A stretch of 64,000 bases of DNA from Celeribacter neptunius (GTDB lineage: Bacteria; Pseudomonadota; Alphaproteobacteria; Rhodobacterales; Rhodobacteraceae). The first letter of the stretch is position 1. The number at the start of each line of letters is the position of its first letter. The notes under the pieces are model-generated. The model worked only from the letters and a program-made list of their open reading frames with translations, was not told where the DNA came from and did no database searches. Shown here piece by piece: positions 38,921 to 48,224 of this stretch. Location of the stretch: positions 1 to 64,000 of the forward strand of contig NZ_FORH01000009.1 of assembly GCF_900113955.1 (NCBI RefSeq), written 5' to 3'. A program made the position numbers and the translations under genes.

Positions 38921-38987
38921 ATGGGAAAATCACTAGGTTGAAACCGTGTATCATAGGGTAAATATCCCCTAGCTTCAGGATTTCACC

Positions 38988-41900
38988 ATGGGTTACTCTG
39001 CGTCTCTCAGCGATCTGAGCTCTGTTCTGTCCTCTGAAAAGTTCAGCGATGAGGCGGTGGTTCTGCACCGGTTGCTGACCGAAACCGCTTTGCCCCTGTC
39101 TTTGCGCAATCGCATTTCCGATCGGGCCGCCGATTATGTGCGACGCATCCGCAAGGACTCTGCGCCGACACTGATGGAATATTTCCTCGCCGAATACGGG
39201 CTGTCGACCCGCGAAGGCGTGGCGCTGATGTGTCTCGCCGAAGCGATGCTGCGGGTGCCGGATCGCGAGACCATCGATGATCTGATCGAGGACAAGGTCG
39301 CGCCTTCGGACTGGGGCCAGCACATGGGGCATTCGTCCTCGACCATGGTCAATGCTTCGACCTGGGCCTTGATGCTGACGGGCCGGGTGCTGGACGATGA
39401 GCAGCCGGGCATGGCGGGAACGCTGCGCGGGTTGGTCAAACGTCTGGGCGAGCCGGTGATCCGCGCCGCCGTGTCCCGCGCGATGAAGGAAATGGGGCAG
39501 CAATTCGTGCTCGGTCAGACGATCAAAGCGGCGATGTCCCGGGCCAAGGGCCAGGAGGCCAAGGGCTACACATATAGCTATGACATGCTGGGCGAGGCGG
39601 CGATGACCCGCAAGGATGCGGAGCATTATGCAAGGGCCTACTCTGAGGCGATGGTTGAGATCGCCAAGGGCTGCACCAAAGACTCGGTGGCCGAGAACCC
39701 GGGGATTTCCGTGAAACTCTCCGCCCTGCATCCGCGCTACGAGGTGGCGAAAGAAGCCCGTGTCATGGACGAGCTGGTGCCGGTTCTGCGCGATCTGGCG
39801 CGACAGGCGCGTGCCGCCAATATGGGCTTCAACATCGATGCCGAGGAACAGGCGCGGCTGACGCTGTCGCTCAAGGTGATCCGCGCGGTCCTGGCCGATG
39901 AGGAATTGGCTGGCTGGGACGGGTTCGGCGTGGTGGTGCAGGCCTATGGCAAACGCGCCGGTCATGTCATCGACTGGCTCTATCAAACGGCCGAGGTGCT
40001 GGACCGCCGTCTGATGGTGCGGCTGGTGAAAGGCGCCTATTGGGACACGGAAATGAAACTCGCGCAGGTCGAGGGTCATCCGGATTTTCCGCTTTTCACC
40101 TCCAAGACCGCCACCGATGTCAGCTATATCGCCAATGCGAAAAAGCTTATCCGCTACAGCGACCGGATCTATCCGCAATTCGCCACCCATAACGCCCATA
40201 CGGTTGCCGCCGTGTTGGAATTGGCCGGCGACACGCAGTTCGAGTTCCAGCGCCTGCACGGCATGGGCGAGCGTCTGCATGACATCGTCCTGAAAGAAGA
40301 GGGCAGCCGTTGCCGCATCTATGCGCCGGTGGGCGCGCATCGCGATCTTCTGGCCTATCTTGTGCGGCGCCTGTTGGAAAACGGTGCCAACTCCTCCTTC
40401 GTCAATCAGATCGTCGACGAGGAGGTCAGCCCCGAGGAAATCGCCGGCGATCCGTTCGACATGCTGCCGGGGGCCATGGCCCCTGCCGGGCTGGTGCCAC
40501 CCGCCACGCTGTTCGGAGAAAGCCGCCGCAATTCCGAAGGCTATGACCTGAGCGATGACAAGACGCTCGCCCGGATCGAGAACGGGCGCAAGAGCCTTGC
40601 ACCCCTGCAAGCCACACCGCTCACGGTGGGTGAAGCGACGGGCGGTGCCGTGGACCTGCGCAACCCCGCCACAGGTGAGGTTATCGGCTCGGTGGTTCAG
40701 GCCGATCAGGACTGTGTCGCCCGGGCGATGTCCGATGCTGCGATCTGGGACGCGCCGGTGACGGAACGCGCCGCCATTCTGCGCAAGGCCGCGGATCTCT
40801 ACGAGCGCGATTTCGGCGTGATCTTTGCGCTTCTGGCGCGCGAGGCGGGCAAGACCCAGCTCGACGCCGTCGGGGAATTGCGCGAGGCGGTGGATTTCCT
40901 GCGCTATTATGCGGGGGAGGCGGAGCGCCGTCCCGACGCCCTGCCGCTCGGGCGGGTAACGGCCATTTCGCCGTGGAATTTCCCGCTCGCCATTTTCACC
41001 GGCCAGATCGCCGCCGCGCTGGCGATGGGCAATGCGGTTCTGGCGAAACCCGCCGAACAGACTCCGCTCATTGCCGCGCATGCGGTGGCGCTCCTGCACG
41101 AGGCCGGTGTGCCGCGGAGCGCCTTGCAGCTTCTGCCCGGCGATGGCCCGACCGTAGGTGCGGCGCTCACCTCTGATCCGCGGATCGATGGCGTTGTTTT
41201 CACCGGTTCGACCGAGACGGCCAAGCGCATTCAGCGCGCCATGGCGAAAAACCTCACCCCCGGCGCGCCGCTGATCGCAGAGACCGGCGGGCTCAATGCA
41301 ATGATTGTCGACAGCACCGCCCTGCCGGAGCAAGCCGTACGTGACATTGTCGCCTCTGCTTTCCAATCGGCGGGTCAGCGCTGTTCGGCGCTGCGCTGCC
41401 TCTATGTCCAGGAAGATATCGCGCCTGCGCTGATCGAGATGATCAAGGGCGCGATGGACGAACTTGCGGTCGGTGACCCCTGGGAGCTTGCCACGGATGT
41501 CGGTCCGGTGATCGATCGGGAGGCCAAGACGCAGATTGACGCCTATGTCGCCGGGCGCAGCGCTCAGGTGCTCCACCGTCTCAAGGCGCCGAATGCTGGC
41601 ACATTCGTCGCCCCGACCCTGATCGAGGTCGCCGGGATCGAGGAGCTGGAACGCGAGATCTTCGGGCCGGTGCTGCATGTCGCCACGTACAAGGCGCGCG
41701 ATCTCGACAAGGTGATCGATGCGATTAACGCGACGGGGTATGGGCTGACCTTCGGGCTGCACACGCGGATCGATGACCGGGTGCAACAGGTCTGCGATCG
41801 GCTGCATGTCGGCAATCTCTATGTCAACCGCAACCAGATCGGCGCCATTGTCGGCTCGCAACCGTTCGGTGGTGAGGGACTCTCGGGCACTGGGCCGAAA

Positions 41901-42434
41901 GCCGGCGGGCCGTGCTATCTCGACCGGTTTGCAACGCCGCAGGGGCCGCAAGTGGCCGGAACTTGGGAGGCCCCCATGGATGCCGCAGCGATCCAGCGCG
42001 CGATCAACGCGGTGACGGTGCCGACGGAGGCCCTGTCCTCCGAACAGCTTCCCGGCCCGACCGGCGAGGCCAATACGCTTTCGACCCATGTGCGGCCGCC
42101 TTTCCTCTGTCTCGGGCCGGGGCTTGATGCCACCCGCGCGCAGGCCGAGGCGGTCGAGGCGCTGGGCGGTGTCGCGGTCCGGGCCGAGGGGCTTTTGCCG
42201 AGCCATGCGCTCAAGACCGTCACCGGATTCGGCGGTGCGATCTGGTGGGGCGGGGCGGATCATCCGAACACGCGGGCCTATGCCACGGCGCTGGCGCAGC
42301 GTCTGGGGCCGATCCTGCCGTTTCTCACGGCGCTGCCCGATGCGGCACATGTCCTGCATGAACGCCATCTCTGCGTCGATACCACCGCCGCGGGCGGCAA
42401 TGCGGCGCTTTTGTCTGGTGACGGGCCGGTCTGA
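38988..42434 (+). CDS. putA: Bifunctional proline dehydrogenase / L-glutamate-gamma-semialdehyde dehydrogenase
   Basis: Oxidises proline to glutamate in two steps on one chain; 1,148 residues. The FAD-dependent proline dehydrogenase domain (about 170-470) shows SYDMLGEAAMT, VRLVKGAYWDTEMK and PQFATHNAHT. The aldehyde dehydrogenase domain (about 540-990) shows ISPWNFPLAIF, FTGSTETAK, AETGGLN (Glu) and the catalytic Cys in SAGQRCSALR (about C800). There is no N-terminal ribbon-helix-helix domain, unlike E. coli PutA, so regulation falls to the adjacent PutR. A short C-terminal extension (about 1000-1148) resembles the substrate-channel-sealing domain of long PutAs. Confidence 0.96.
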   Translation: MGYSASLSDLSSVLSSEKFSDEAVVLHRLLTETALPLSLRNRISDRAADYVRRIRKDSAPTLMEYFLAEYGLSTREGVALMCLAEAMLRVPDRETIDDLIEDKVAPSDWGQHMGHSSSTMVNASTWALMLTGRVLDDEQPGMAGTLRGLVKRLGEPVIRAAVSRAMKEMGQQFVLGQTIKAAMSRAKGQEAKGYTYSYDMLGEAAMTRKDAEHYARAYSEAMVEIAKGCTKDSVAENPGISVKLSALHPRYEVAKEARVMDELVPVLRDLARQARAANMGFNIDAEEQARLTLSLKVIRAVLADEELAGWDGFGVVVQAYGKRAGHVIDWLYQTAEVLDRRLMVRLVKGAYWDTEMKLAQVEGHPDFPLFTSKTATDVSYIANAKKLIRYSDRIYPQFATHNAHTVAAVLELAGDTQFEFQRLHGMGERLHDIVLKEEGSRCRIYAPVGAHRDLLAYLVRRLLENGANSSFVNQIVDEEVSPEEIAGDPFDMLPGAMAPAGLVPPATLFGESRRNSEGYDLSDDKTLARIENGRKSLAPLQATPLTVGEATGGAVDLRNPATGEVIGSVVQADQDCVARAMSDAAIWDAPVTERAAILRKAADLYERDFGVIFALLAREAGKTQLDAVGELREAVDFLRYYAGEAERRPDALPLGRVTAISPWNFPLAIFTGQIAAALAMGNAVLAKPAEQTPLIAAHAVALLHEAGVPRSALQLLPGDGPTVGAALTSDPRIDGVVFTGSTETAKRIQRAMAKNLTPGAPLIAETGGLNAMIVDSTALPEQAVRDIVASAFQSAGQRCSALRCLYVQEDIAPALIEMIKGAMDELAVGDPWELATDVGPVIDREAKTQIDAYVAGRSAQVLHRLKAPNAGTFVAPTLIEVAGIEELEREIFGPVLHVATYKARDLDKVIDAINATGYGLTFGLHTRIDDRVQQVCDRLHVGNLYVNRNQIGAIVGSQPFGGEGLSGTGPKAGGPCYLDRFATPQGPQVAGTWEAPMDAAAIQRAINAVTVPTEALSSEQLPGPTGEANTLSTHVRPPFLCLGPGLDATRAQAEAVEALGGVAVRAEGLLPSHALKTVTGFGGAIWWGGADHPNTRAYATALAQRLGPILPFLTALPDAAHVLHERHLCVDTTAAGGNAALLSGDGPV

Positions 42435-42439
42435 GCCGC

Positions 42440-42479
42440 ATGCTGAGGGCAGGGGAGCGCCCCTTCCCTCAGCATTTTT
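42440..42479 (+). terminator. Rho-independent terminator of putA
   Basis: Ten-base stem ATGCTGAGGG / CCCTCAGCAT with a 16-nt loop, followed by TTTT. Confidence 0.85.
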
Positions 42480-42543
42480 GACATATTGAACACCAATAAG
42501 TGGCCCGCCAAAGGGCCCATTTCACCCAACCAGGAGAAGTCAT

Positions 42544-42978
42544 ATGACCAATACTATCGTCGTGGCCTATGACGGCAGTGACAGCGCAGTTCGGGCGCTG
42601 GAATTTGCCGTCGACCGCGCCAAACATCTCAACGGCTCCGTCGTTGTGGCCTATGTGCTGGAATGGTCCCCTTACCAGTTCCTGACCCCTGACGAGATCG
42701 AACAGCGGCACAAGCGCCGCAAGGAAGAGCTCAAACGCGCCGAAGAGGCGGTGATCAGCCCGATGATCGCGAAATACGCCGACAGCGGCGTGCCGCTCAA
42801 ACCCGTCATCACCTACGGCCATGTGGCCGAGACGCTGATCAAGATCGTCAAAAAGGAAGAGGCGGTGCAACTGGTCGTCGGCCGCACCGGTCAATCCAAC
42901 CTGTCGACCCGGCTCTTTGGCTCCGTCGCCAGTTCGCTGGCGCAATCCTGCCCGGTCGCTCTGACGATCCTGCCGTAA
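42544..42978 (+). CDS. Universal stress protein, ATP-binding type
   Basis: UspA-fold cytosolic protein of 144 residues. Start TIVVAYDGSDSAVRALEFAV; the nucleotide motif G-x2-G-x9-G-S is exact in GRTGQSNLSTRLFGS, so it belongs to the ATP-binding branch. AGGAGAAG precedes the ATG. It lies 25 bases upstream of the AGCS symporter and is probably cotranscribed with it; Usp proteins often regulate a neighbouring transporter, which is inference here. Confidence 0.92.
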   Translation: MTNTIVVAYDGSDSAVRALEFAVDRAKHLNGSVVVAYVLEWSPYQFLTPDEIEQRHKRRKEELKRAEEAVISPMIAKYADSGVPLKPVITYGHVAETLIKIVKKEEAVQLVVGRTGQSNLSTRLFGSVASSLAQSCPVALTILP

Positions 42979-43003
42979 CGCACAGACAATTTTGGGGACA
43001 CTC

Positions 43004-44545
43004 ATGAAACGCACTCTCAAACGCGCGGGTTTGATGCCATTGCTCTTTGCAGCCACGGCAACACCCGCATTCGCACAATCCATCGATGAAAAAATCAATT
43101 CGGTTTTCGCCAGCGCCACGGGCTGGTTCGTCAACCTGATCTTCAGCCCGTTTCCCGGCACCAGCTTTCCCTGGATCGTCGCCTGGCTCGTCGTCGCGGC
43201 GACGATTTTCACCCTCTATTTCGGGTTCATTCAGTTCCGCGCCTTTCCGCATTCGATCGCGCTGGTCAAAGGCGATTATTCCGATCCGGATGATGCCGGT
43301 GAGGTGAGCCATTTCCAGGCGCTCGCCACGGCTTTGTCCGGCACCGTCGGGCTCGGTAATATCGCTGGTGTCGCGGTGGCGGTCGGCATCGGTGGCCCGG
43401 GGGCGACCTTCTGGATGATCCTTGCAGGGCTGATGGGGATGGCCTCGAAATTCACCGAATGCACGCTCGCCGTGAAATACCGCAATGAGCTGGACGACGG
43501 CACCGTCTCCGGCGGGCCGATGTATTACATGACCAAGGGTTTCAAGGAACGTGGCCTGCCCGGTGGCCGGGTGCTCGCCGTGCTGTTTTCGATCTTCACC
43601 ATTCTGGGCTCTTTCGGTGGCGGCAACATGTTCCAGGCCAATCAGGCTCATGCGCAGATCTCCGGCGTGATCGGCGATTATCCGGGGGTGATCACCGGGG
43701 TGATCTTTGCCGCGCTGGTCTTTGCGGTGATCGTCGGCGGGCTGAAATCCATCGCCCAGGTGACCGAAAAGATCGTGCCGATCATGGGCGTGCTCTATGT
43801 CGGCACCGCGCTGATCATCCTCTTGATGAATTTCAACATGATCGGCTGGGCTTTCGGACAGATCTTTGCCGGCGCCTTTACCGGGCTCGGGGTCGCGGGC
43901 GGCATGGCCGGGGCGCTGATCCAGGGCTTCAAACGCGCCGCCTTTTCCAACGAGGCCGGTGTCGGTTCCGCCGCCATCGCGCATTCCGCCGTGCGCACAA
44001 AGGAGCCCTCGACCGAAGGCTTCGTGTCGCTTCTGGAACCGTTCATCGACACGGTGGTGATCTGTACCATGACCGCTCTGGTGATCATCATCACCGGTCA
44101 ACTCGTCGCCGACCCGGAAACCGGTCGCTACATCCTGACCGAGGGCGGCACGATCCAGACGCTCGATGGGTCCTCAGGTGTGGCCCTGACATCGGCGGCG
44201 TTTTCCTCGAGCTTCGGCTGGTTCAAATACATTCTGGTGATCGCCGTGGTGATGTTCGCCTTCTCGACCATGATCAGCTGGTCCTATTACGGGCTCAAGG
44301 CCTGGACCTTTCTCTTTGGTGAGAGCAAGGGCGCGGCCCTGAGCTTCAAGGTGATCTTTTGCCTCTTCGTCGTCGTCGGCGCGGCGGCGAGCCTCGGCCC
44401 GGTGATCGATTTCTCGGATGCGGCGATCTTTGCCATGGCCGTGGTCAATATCATCGCGCTCTACGCCCTGATGCCGATCGTGAAACGCGAGGTCTGGTCC
44501 TATCTCGACCGTCTGAAAACCGGCGAGATCAAGAAGTTCAACTGA
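43004..44545 (+). CDS. Alanine/glycine:cation symporter (AGCS family)
   Basis: Sodium-coupled inner-membrane symporter of 513 residues with about eleven transmembrane segments. Family signs are VSHFQALATALSGTVGLGNIAGVAVAVGIGGPGATFWM, where the GNIAG loop is the sodium/amino-acid site, and KRAAFSNEAGVGSAAIAHSA. The N-terminus looks like a signal peptide (AATATPAFAQ), seen in a subset of the family. The ATG at 43004 after TTGGGGAC is preferred over an upstream TTG. It may supply alanine or glycine; it is downstream of putA but beyond a terminator. Confidence 0.93.
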   Translation: MKRTLKRAGLMPLLFAATATPAFAQSIDEKINSVFASATGWFVNLIFSPFPGTSFPWIVAWLVVAATIFTLYFGFIQFRAFPHSIALVKGDYSDPDDAGEVSHFQALATALSGTVGLGNIAGVAVAVGIGGPGATFWMILAGLMGMASKFTECTLAVKYRNELDDGTVSGGPMYYMTKGFKERGLPGGRVLAVLFSIFTILGSFGGGNMFQANQAHAQISGVIGDYPGVITGVIFAALVFAVIVGGLKSIAQVTEKIVPIMGVLYVGTALIILLMNFNMIGWAFGQIFAGAFTGLGVAGGMAGALIQGFKRAAFSNEAGVGSAAIAHSAVRTKEPSTEGFVSLLEPFIDTVVICTMTALVIIITGQLVADPETGRYILTEGGTIQTLDGSSGVALTSAAFSSSFGWFKYILVIAVVMFAFSTMISWSYYGLKAWTFLFGESKGAALSFKVIFCLFVVVGAAASLGPVIDFSDAAIFAMAVVNIIALYALMPIVKREVWSYLDRLKTGEIKKFN

Positions 44546-44564
44546 TCTCTCACGGGGAAAGAAC

Positions 44565-44603
44565 AAGCCGTGCCGCGTCTCTGCGTGGCACGGCTTTGTT
44601 GTT
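44565..44603 (+). terminator. Rho-independent terminator of usp-AGCS
   Basis: Ten-base stem AAGCCGTGCC / GGCACGGCTT (44565-44574 and 44587-44596), 12-nt loop, then TGTTGTTT. Confidence 0.85.
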
Positions 44604-44740
44604 TGCTCTGGTTAAAAAATAGACGTTCGGCTCGAAATTAGGCCCATGCCGGGGCAACCGGTCGTTTTGCTCGTGATGCACCTTGGGTGGGCTTATAGGC
44701 TCAAAGGCAATACAGACCGGGAAAGGGCGATTTCAGGGCC

Positions 44741-47700
44741 ATGGCGATCTATGCATCCATCCATCACGTCACCCATTACAAATACGACCGCAACGTCGAC
44801 TTGGGGCCTCAAATCATCCGTCTCAGGCCCGCGCCGCATTCCCGCACACGGGTGATTTCGCATTCCTTGAAAGTCACGCCGGCAGAGCATTTCGTCAATC
44901 ATCAGCAAGACCCCTATGGCAACTGGCAATCGCGTTTCGTGTTTCCGGAACCGGTGCGCGAATTCAAGATCGAGGTCGATCTGGTCGCCGATATGACGGT
45001 CTACAACCCGTTCGATTTCTTCGTCGAAGAAAGTGCCGAACATTGGCCGTTCGACTATCCGGATGATCTCAAGGACGATCTGGTGATCTATCGGACGCCG
45101 GAACCCGAAGGCCCGCTTCTGGCGCAATTCATGGGTTCGATCGACTTTCCACAAGATGGGGAAAAGGAGCGCACGGTTGATTTTCTCGTCGGATTGAACG
45201 CGAAGATCTCCGACTATGTTGATTACACGATCCGGATGGAGCCGGGGGTTCAGACGCCGGACGAGACGCTGTCGTGCAAATCCGGGTCGTGTCGCGACTC
45301 CTCGTGGTTGCTGGTGCAGGTGCTGCGGCATCTGGGCTTTGCCGCGCGGTTCGTCTCCGGCTATCTCATTCAGCTCAAACCCGATCTCGAGGCGCTGGAC
45401 GGGCCGTCTGGCACGGATCATGATTTCACCGATCTGCACGCCTGGTGCGAGGTCTTTCTGCCCGGGGCCGGCTGGGTCGGGCTCGACCCGACCTCGGGGC
45501 TTTTGACCGGGGAGAGCCATATCCCGCTTTCCGCCACGCCGCATTACCGCAACGCCGCACCGATCGCCGGGGGCTTTGCCGCGGTCGGCACGCCCGAGGT
45601 CACGTTTGACTTTGACATGCAGGTCAAGCGCGTCGCCGAACATCCGCGGATCACCATGCCCTTCTCGGAAGAAAGCTGGGAGCGGTTGAACACTCTGGGC
45701 CACAAGGTCGATGAGGCGCTTGAAAAAGGCGATGTGCGCCTGACCATGGGCGGTGAACCGACCTTCGTGTCGATCGATGACTTCGAGAGCGACGAATGGA
45801 ACACGGCAGCGGTCGGGCCGCAAAAGCGGGCGCTGGCGGATACGCTCATTCGCCGGTTGCAGGGCCGTTTCGCCCCCGGTGGCTTCCTGCATTACGGTCA
45901 GGGGAAATGGTATCCGGGCGAGAGCTTGCCGCGCTGGACCTTCTCGCTTTACTGGCGTCGCGATGGCAAACCGGTGTGGAAGAACCCGGAGCTGATCGCC
46001 CGGGAAGACACGCCGAGCCCGGCGGGTGCCGAGGACGCGGGGGCGTTCATGACCCGCTTTGCCGCCAATCTAGGCGTCGATCCGGTCTGTGCCCAGCCGG
46101 CCTATGAGGATCCGGGCGAATGGATTTTGAAGGAATCGCTCCTGCCGGAGAATGTCAGCCCGGAAAACAGCAAGCTGAAGAACCCGGAGGATCGCGCCCG
46201 CTATGCCCGGGTGTTCGAGCGCGGGTTGACCGAACCCTCTGGCTACATCCTGCCGATCCAGCGCTGGCAGTCGAAGGCCGGGTCGACCTGGCTGTCCGAG
46301 GTTTGGAAGACCCGGCGCGGGCATCTGTTCCTCATTCCCGGAGACAGCCCGGTGGGCTTCCGTCTGCCACTGGGGGCGCTGCCGCATATTCCACCCGCCT
46401 CCTACCCCTATTCCTATCCGTCCGATCCGATGCAGGATCATGCGCCGCTGCCGGATTTCCATGCGGAGGTTTCCGAGCGTCGCAAACGGATCGAGGCCGA
46501 GATCGCCAAGCTTGCCGCAGAGGAAGAGGCCGCGGCAGCGCGGGAAGCCAAGGAGAAATCCGAGCTTCTGCCGGAAACCTCCGAAGGCCACAGCCAGCCG
46601 GTCTCTGAAGCGCAGCACGACGACACCGTGCGTCAGGCCCTGATTGCGCAGGGTGTCGATCCCGAAACCAGTCAGGTCCGGACCGCGATCGCGATCGAGC
46701 CGCGCGACGGACGCCTGTGCCTGTTCATGCCGCCATGCGAGACGCTCGAGGACTATCTCGATCTGCTGACCACGGCGGAGGAGACCGCCGCTGAGCTGGG
46801 TCTGCCGATCCATGTCGAAGGCTATTCCCCGCCCGAGGACCCGCGGCTCAATGTCATCCGTGTGGCCCCCGATCCCGGCGTGATCGAGGTGAACATCCAT
46901 CCGGCCCACAGCTGGGATGATTGCGTCGCCACCACGGAGGCGATCTATGAGGAAGCCCGCCAGTCGCGGCTCGGTGCCGATAAATTCATGATCGACGGGC
47001 GCCACACCGGCACCGGCGGTGGCAACCATGTTGTGGTCGGCGGCGCGACCCCTCCGGACAGCCCTTTCCTGCGGCGTCCGGATTTGCTCAAGTCGCTCAT
47101 TCTGATCTGGCAGCGCCATCCGTCGCTGTCCTATCTGTTCTCGGGGCTGTTCATCGGGCCGACTTCTCAGGCGCCGCGCATCGATGAGGCGCGCCATGAC
47201 ACGCTCTACGAGTTGGAAATCGCGCTGTCGCAGATCAAGCCTCCCTCGGAGGCCGCCGTGCCGCCCGCCTGGTTGGTGGACCGGCTCCTGCGCAACATGC
47301 TCACGGATGTCACCGGCAACACCCACCGGGCGGAGATCTGTATCGACAAGCTGTTTTCGCCGGACGGGCCGACCGGGCGTCTGGGTCTCGTGGAATTCCG
47401 CGGCTTCGAGATGCCGCCGGACCCGCGCATGTCTCTGGCGCAACAGCTCCTTCTGCGCGCCATCATCGCCCGCTGTTGGAATGCGCCGGTCGAGGGCAAG
47501 CCGGTGCGTTGGGGCACGGTGCTGCACGACCGGTTCATGCTGCCGCATTACCTCTGGGAAGATCTGCTGTCGCTGCTGGCCGATCTGAAACACCACGGGT
47601 TCGACATGGACCCCGAATGGTTCAAGGCGCAGGCCGAGTTCCGCTTCCCCTTCTGTGGACAGATCGAAGCGGAAGGCGTGCATCTCGAGGTGCGTCAGGC

Positions 47701-48196
47701 TCTGGAACCCTGGCATGTGCTGGGCGAGACCGGGGCGATTGGCGGCACGGTGCGCTATACGGATAGCTCGGTCGAGCGGCTTCAGGTCAAGATGACGACC
47801 CTGCATCAGGATCGCTATCGGGTCATGTGCAACCGCCGGCCGGTGCCGCTTGCGCGTACCCAGATCTCGGGCGTTTCGGTCGCTGGCGTGCGGTTCAAGG
47901 CCTGGCAGCCGCCCGAGGCGCTGCATCCGGTGCTCAAGGTCAACGCGCCGCTGCATTTCGACATCTATGACGACTGGACCGGACGGGCCATCGCGGGCTG
48001 TACCTATCATGTCGCGCATCCGGGCGGGCGCAATTACGACACTTTCCCGGTCAATGGCAACGAGGCGGAGGCGCGGCGTCTGGCGCGGTTCGAACCCTAT
48101 GGTCATACGCCGGGAAGCTATACGCCCGCGACAGAGATGCCGCATCCGGAGTTTCCCTTGACGCTTGACCTCCGGCGGCCCATTGGGCTCTTGTGA
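44741..48196 (+). CDS. Transglutaminase-like protein fused to DUF2126 putative amidoligase
   Basis: Very large cytosolic-looking protein of 1,151 residues with no signal peptide. The N-terminal part (about 1-90) is a bacterial transglutaminase N domain (HHVTHYKYDRNVDLGPQIIRLRP). The catalytic domain has the triad C184 (SGSCRDSSWL), H233 (DLHAW) and D249 (GLDPTSG). The rest (about 300-1140) is DUF2126, classed as a glutamine-synthetase-like COOH-NH2 ligase. Visible are LTMGGEPTFVSID, MIDGRHTGTGGGNHVVVGG and FRGFEMPPDPRMSLAQQLL, with Glu/His/Arg-rich patches suited to metal and ATP binding. A charged coiled coil lies near 585-615. It is first of three genes that jointly define the system; the substrate peptide is unknown. 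Confidence 0.88.
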   Translation: MAIYASIHHVTHYKYDRNVDLGPQIIRLRPAPHSRTRVISHSLKVTPAEHFVNHQQDPYGNWQSRFVFPEPVREFKIEVDLVADMTVYNPFDFFVEESAEHWPFDYPDDLKDDLVIYRTPEPEGPLLAQFMGSIDFPQDGEKERTVDFLVGLNAKISDYVDYTIRMEPGVQTPDETLSCKSGSCRDSSWLLVQVLRHLGFAARFVSGYLIQLKPDLEALDGPSGTDHDFTDLHAWCEVFLPGAGWVGLDPTSGLLTGESHIPLSATPHYRNAAPIAGGFAAVGTPEVTFDFDMQVKRVAEHPRITMPFSEESWERLNTLGHKVDEALEKGDVRLTMGGEPTFVSIDDFESDEWNTAAVGPQKRALADTLIRRLQGRFAPGGFLHYGQGKWYPGESLPRWTFSLYWRRDGKPVWKNPELIAREDTPSPAGAEDAGAFMTRFAANLGVDPVCAQPAYEDPGEWILKESLLPENVSPENSKLKNPEDRARYARVFERGLTEPSGYILPIQRWQSKAGSTWLSEVWKTRRGHLFLIPGDSPVGFRLPLGALPHIPPASYPYSYPSDPMQDHAPLPDFHAEVSERRKRIEAEIAKLAAEEEAAAAREAKEKSELLPETSEGHSQPVSEAQHDDTVRQALIAQGVDPETSQVRTAIAIEPRDGRLCLFMPPCETLEDYLDLLTTAEETAAELGLPIHVEGYSPPEDPRLNVIRVAPDPGVIEVNIHPAHSWDDCVATTEAIYEEARQSRLGADKFMIDGRHTGTGGGNHVVVGGATPPDSPFLRRPDLLKSLILIWQRHPSLSYLFSGLFIGPTSQAPRIDEARHDTLYELEIALSQIKPPSEAAVPPAWLVDRLLRNMLTDVTGNTHRAEICIDKLFSPDGPTGRLGLVEFRGFEMPPDPRMSLAQQLLLRAIIARCWNAPVEGKPVRWGTVLHDRFMLPHYLWEDLLSLLADLKHHGFDMDPEWFKAQAEFRFPFCGQIEAEGVHLEVRQALEPWHVLGETGAIGGTVRYTDSSVERLQVKMTTLHQDRYRVMCNRRPVPLARTQISGVSVAGVRFKAWQPPEALHPVLKVNAPLHFDIYDDWTGRAIAGCTYHVAHPGGRNYDTFPVNGNEAEARRLARFEPYGHTPGSYTPATEMPHPEFPLTLDLRRPIGLL

Positions 48197-48224
48197 AACA
48201 CCTGAGCAACGTAGCCGACCTGAG

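Noticed and set aside
38868-42368. Leftward frame of more than 1,100 codons upstream of putR
   Set aside because: It is antisense to putA and lacks recognisable protein features; the Lrp N-terminus starts at 38867.
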